Made by a program: the position numbers and the translations under genes. Below, in pieces: positions 62,402-64,000 of a stretch of DNA of 64,000 nt; within the stretch, counting starts at the first letter, position 1; every line of letters begins with the position of its first letter. The notes beneath the pieces were generated by a model. The model searched no databases, was not told the origin of the DNA, and saw nothing but the letters and a program-made list of their open reading frames with translations. The DNA is from Nocardia shimofusensis NBRC 100134. Its GTDB lineage: Bacteria > Actinomycetota > Actinomycetes > Mycobacteriales > Mycobacteriaceae. The stretch is taken from contig NZ_BDBT01000029.1 in the NCBI RefSeq assembly GCF_001613125.1, positions 1-64,000 on the forward strand, written 5' to 3'.

Positions 62402-62728
62402 GCGATCTCCCAGTGGCGTGATCTCCCCGGGGCGGGGCGATGTGCCCGGGATGTCGGTAGCAATTTCCGTCCTGTTAGCCGCTCTAACCGGCTGTTATGC
62501 ACCTGATGCGCAACCGCTCCCGGCTCGCTGCCGACCAGTGGACTCTTACCTCGAATCGGGCTTTCTACCAAAATATTGAGTAAAGACTAGAAATATTTAG
62601 ACAAGCGTCGCGAAAGGCTGACTCAGCGTTGTCTGTCGATATCTAGTCTTTTTGCTAGCGAGCAGAATATTTCCCTGACCGGAGGATGCTGCGCGGTTCG
62701 CCCGTAATGTTGTGGGGCGCGCGCGGAT
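62402..62728. promoter_or_regulatory. Region with an AT-rich island upstream of the alpha/beta hydrolase
   Basis: This 327-bp gap is normal in GC at both ends and very AT-rich at about 62560-62680. Two nested inverted repeats are present: AAAGACTAGA (62582-62591) with TCTAGTCTTT (62642-62651), and GAAATATT (62590-62597) with AATATTTC (62666-62673). No gene is visible. It is likely a promoter or operator region for the hydrolase. Confidence 0.6.
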
Positions 62729-63910
62729 TCACACGCTGCGCAGATAGCGGCCGAAATGCGGGACGGTGAAACCGATGGTGCCGCGCTCGGCGGAATAGAT
62801 CAGTCCCTTCTTGATCAGCCCGTCGCGGGCCGGGGACAGTGAGGCGGGCTTGCGGCCCAGTTCCGCGGCCACCGCCGAGGTCGCCACCGGGCCGTCGTCG
62901 CCGGACAGGTCGGCCATGGCGCGCATGTACTCGCGTTCGGCCGGGGTGGCGCGTTCGTAACGGGAGCCGAAGAATCCGACCGCCAGCTCCTCCTCGGCCG
63001 CGGGGGCGGCGACCTCGACGTCCTCGGCGGTGATCGGGCTCTCCGGCGCCTGATCCCAGGTCGCCTTGCCGTAGGCCTGCACGAAGTACGGGTAGCCGTC
63101 GGCCTTGCGGTACAGCGCTTCCAGCGCCTCCTCGGTGAACTTCACCTCTTCGCGTTCGGCGGGCGCGAGCAGGGCCTGATCGGCGGATTCGCGGTCCAGC
63201 CGGTCGATCCGGTGATAGCTGAACAGCCGCTCGGAGTAGCTTTTGGAGGCCGAGAGCACGGCGGGCAGATGCGGCAGGCCGGCGCCGACCACGATCAGCG
63301 GCGCGGCCTCCTGGCTGAGCGCGTGGCAGGCGCCGCAGATGGCGGAGATGTCGGCGGGCCCCAGATCCTGCATCTCGTCGATGAAGATCGCCATCCCCAC
63401 GCCGATATCACCCGCCAGTGCCGCGGCCTCCTCGAGCAACTCCACCAGATCGATCTCGATGTCGCCGGAGTCGGCCCGGCCTGCCACCGCCGGCACGTCG
63501 ATGCCCGGCTGCCAGCGATCGCGCATTCCCTTGTCGGCGGTGGCGCGCAACGCGAAAGCCTTGAGAATGCCGAGGAAATCGTCGACACGTTCGGGATTGC
63601 GGTGCGACATGGCCACCGCCCTGGTCGCCATGTGCAGCGCCGAGGACAGCGGTCTGCGCAACTCCTGATCGGGCCTGGCCTCGATCTTGCCGGTGCCCCA
63701 CCCGCGCGAGATCGCCGCGGAGCGAAGCTGATTGAGCAACACCGTCTTCCCGACGCCGCGCAGTCCGGTGAGCACGACGCTGCGTTCGGGCCTACCGCGC
63801 GCGATCCGTTCCAGCACGATGTCGAAGGCCTGCAACTGCTTGTCGCGCCCGGCGAGTTCGGGCGGGCGCTGGCCGGCTCCTGGTGCATACGGGTTGCGCA
63901 CGGGGTCCAT
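62729..63910 (-). CDS. AAA ATPase (Orc1/Cdc6-like or STAND-type ATP-binding protein)
   Basis: The 393-residue protein has Walker A (LTGLRGVGKTVLLNQL), Walker B (MAIFIDEMQDLGPADISAIC), a sensor-like segment (PLIVVGAGLPHLP) and a C-terminal winged-helix-like part (AVAAELGRKPASLSPARDGL, GLIYSAERGTIGFTVPHFGR). Such ATPases, often annotated only as ATP-binding protein, occur widely in actinobacteria and resemble archaeal-type AAA proteins. DNA binding through the winged helix is inferred. The start is ATG 63910. A nested palindrome lies just upstream. Confidence 0.85.
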   Translation of the reverse strand: MDPVRNPYAPGAGQRPPELAGRDKQLQAFDIVLERIARGRPERSVVLTGLRGVGKTVLLNQLRSAAISRGWGTGKIEARPDQELRRPLSSALHMATRAVAMSHRNPERVDDFLGILKAFALRATADKGMRDRWQPGIDVPAVAGRADSGDIEIDLVELLEEAAALAGDIGVGMAIFIDEMQDLGPADISAICGACHALSQEAAPLIVVGAGLPHLPAVLSASKSYSERLFSYHRIDRLDRESADQALLAPAEREEVKFTEEALEALYRKADGYPYFVQAYGKATWDQAPESPITAEDVEVAAPAAEEELAVGFFGSRYERATPAEREYMRAMADLSGDDGPVATSAVAAELGRKPASLSPARDGLIKKGLIYSAERGTIGFTVPHFGRYLRSV

Positions 63911-63937
63911 GCCCCGAAACCGTAGCGCGTGCGAGCA

Positions 63938-63977
63938 GCGAAATCTTCCGAAGTATTCGGCAAGTCGTAGATTTCGC
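63938..63977. promoter_or_regulatory. Nested palindrome upstream of the AAA ATPase gene
   Basis: Outer arms GCGAAATCT (63938-63946) and AGATTTCGC (63969-63977) enclose an inner CCGAA-GTA-TTCGG (63948-63960). It starts 28 bp before the start codon, a typical operator position. Confidence 0.55.
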
Positions 63978-64000
63978 TATCTTGTCCTTGTCGTCCCCGA

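Overview
The window is high-GC (about 70%) actinobacterial DNA. Several features point to a mycolic-acid-containing member of the Mycobacteriales, most probably Nocardia or a close relative: a complete yrbEAB-mceABCDEF operon, the oriC-proximal block murJ / Rv3909-like / mutT4-like / pcnA, the sdh1-type succinate dehydrogenase, and LppU-type and DUF4185-type secreted proteins. I see no phage, insertion sequence, tRNA, rRNA or CRISPR array. The genus is an inference from gene content; no search was run.

Layout. 1-5244: cell-wall and RNA-maintenance block (start of a murJ-like gene, Rv3909-like secreted protein, Nudix hydrolase, divergent pcnA). 5269-8999: a lipid-binding-like protein and a three-gene 5-oxoprolinase operon (pxpA-pxpB-pxpC). 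9016-14896: DUF4185 secreted protein, a protein with acidic D-x-D-x-D repeats, an MFS transporter, a second Nudix hydrolase, a pirin and a DUF4190 membrane protein. 14907-16816: a WhiJ-like regulatory module (hypothetical protein, HTH-DUF5753 regulator, DUF397 protein). 16887-22541: M13 metallopeptidase, L,D-transpeptidase and three exported proteins. 23029-32655: mce operon, headed by a KstR-like operator and closed by a strong terminator. 32759-38830: RNase HI, SRPBCC protein, L-2-hydroxyglutarate oxidase and several conserved or hypothetical proteins. 39063-41534: lon protease behind an HspR-type HAIR element. 41579-46457: SDR / AraC-type pair, thioesterase, TetR, DNA polymerase IV and a secreted protein. 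46623-53517: ABC exporter, FAD/Fe-S oxidoreductase, a 34-residue peptide gene, an AlkA-like glycosylase and another small ORF. 53913-58761: a second HTH-DUF5753 regulator, a small membrane protein and sdhB-sdhA-sdhC. 59101-63910: a thiolase-fold protein without its catalytic cysteines, a coiled-coil protein, an alpha/beta hydrolase and an AAA ATPase.

The most striking property is not a single gene. At least six genes carry in-frame arrays of 15-bp repeats (pentapeptide repeats) inserted in or next to conserved domains: pxpA, pxpB, the M13 peptidase, RNase HI, the thiolase-like gene and the alpha/beta hydrolase. The RNase HI and thiolase-like arrays appear to use the same repeat DNA read in different frames. 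Non-coding tandem arrays with 16-, 19-, 28- and 75-bp units are also present, the last being a triplicated terminator hairpin. This looks like a genome with an active process that makes or spreads short tandem repeats.

Readable regulatory elements include a KstR-type 14-mer ahead of the mce operon, a HAIR inverted repeat ahead of lon, a probable TetR self-operator, a nested palindrome ahead of the AAA ATPase and seven strong intergenic terminator hairpins.
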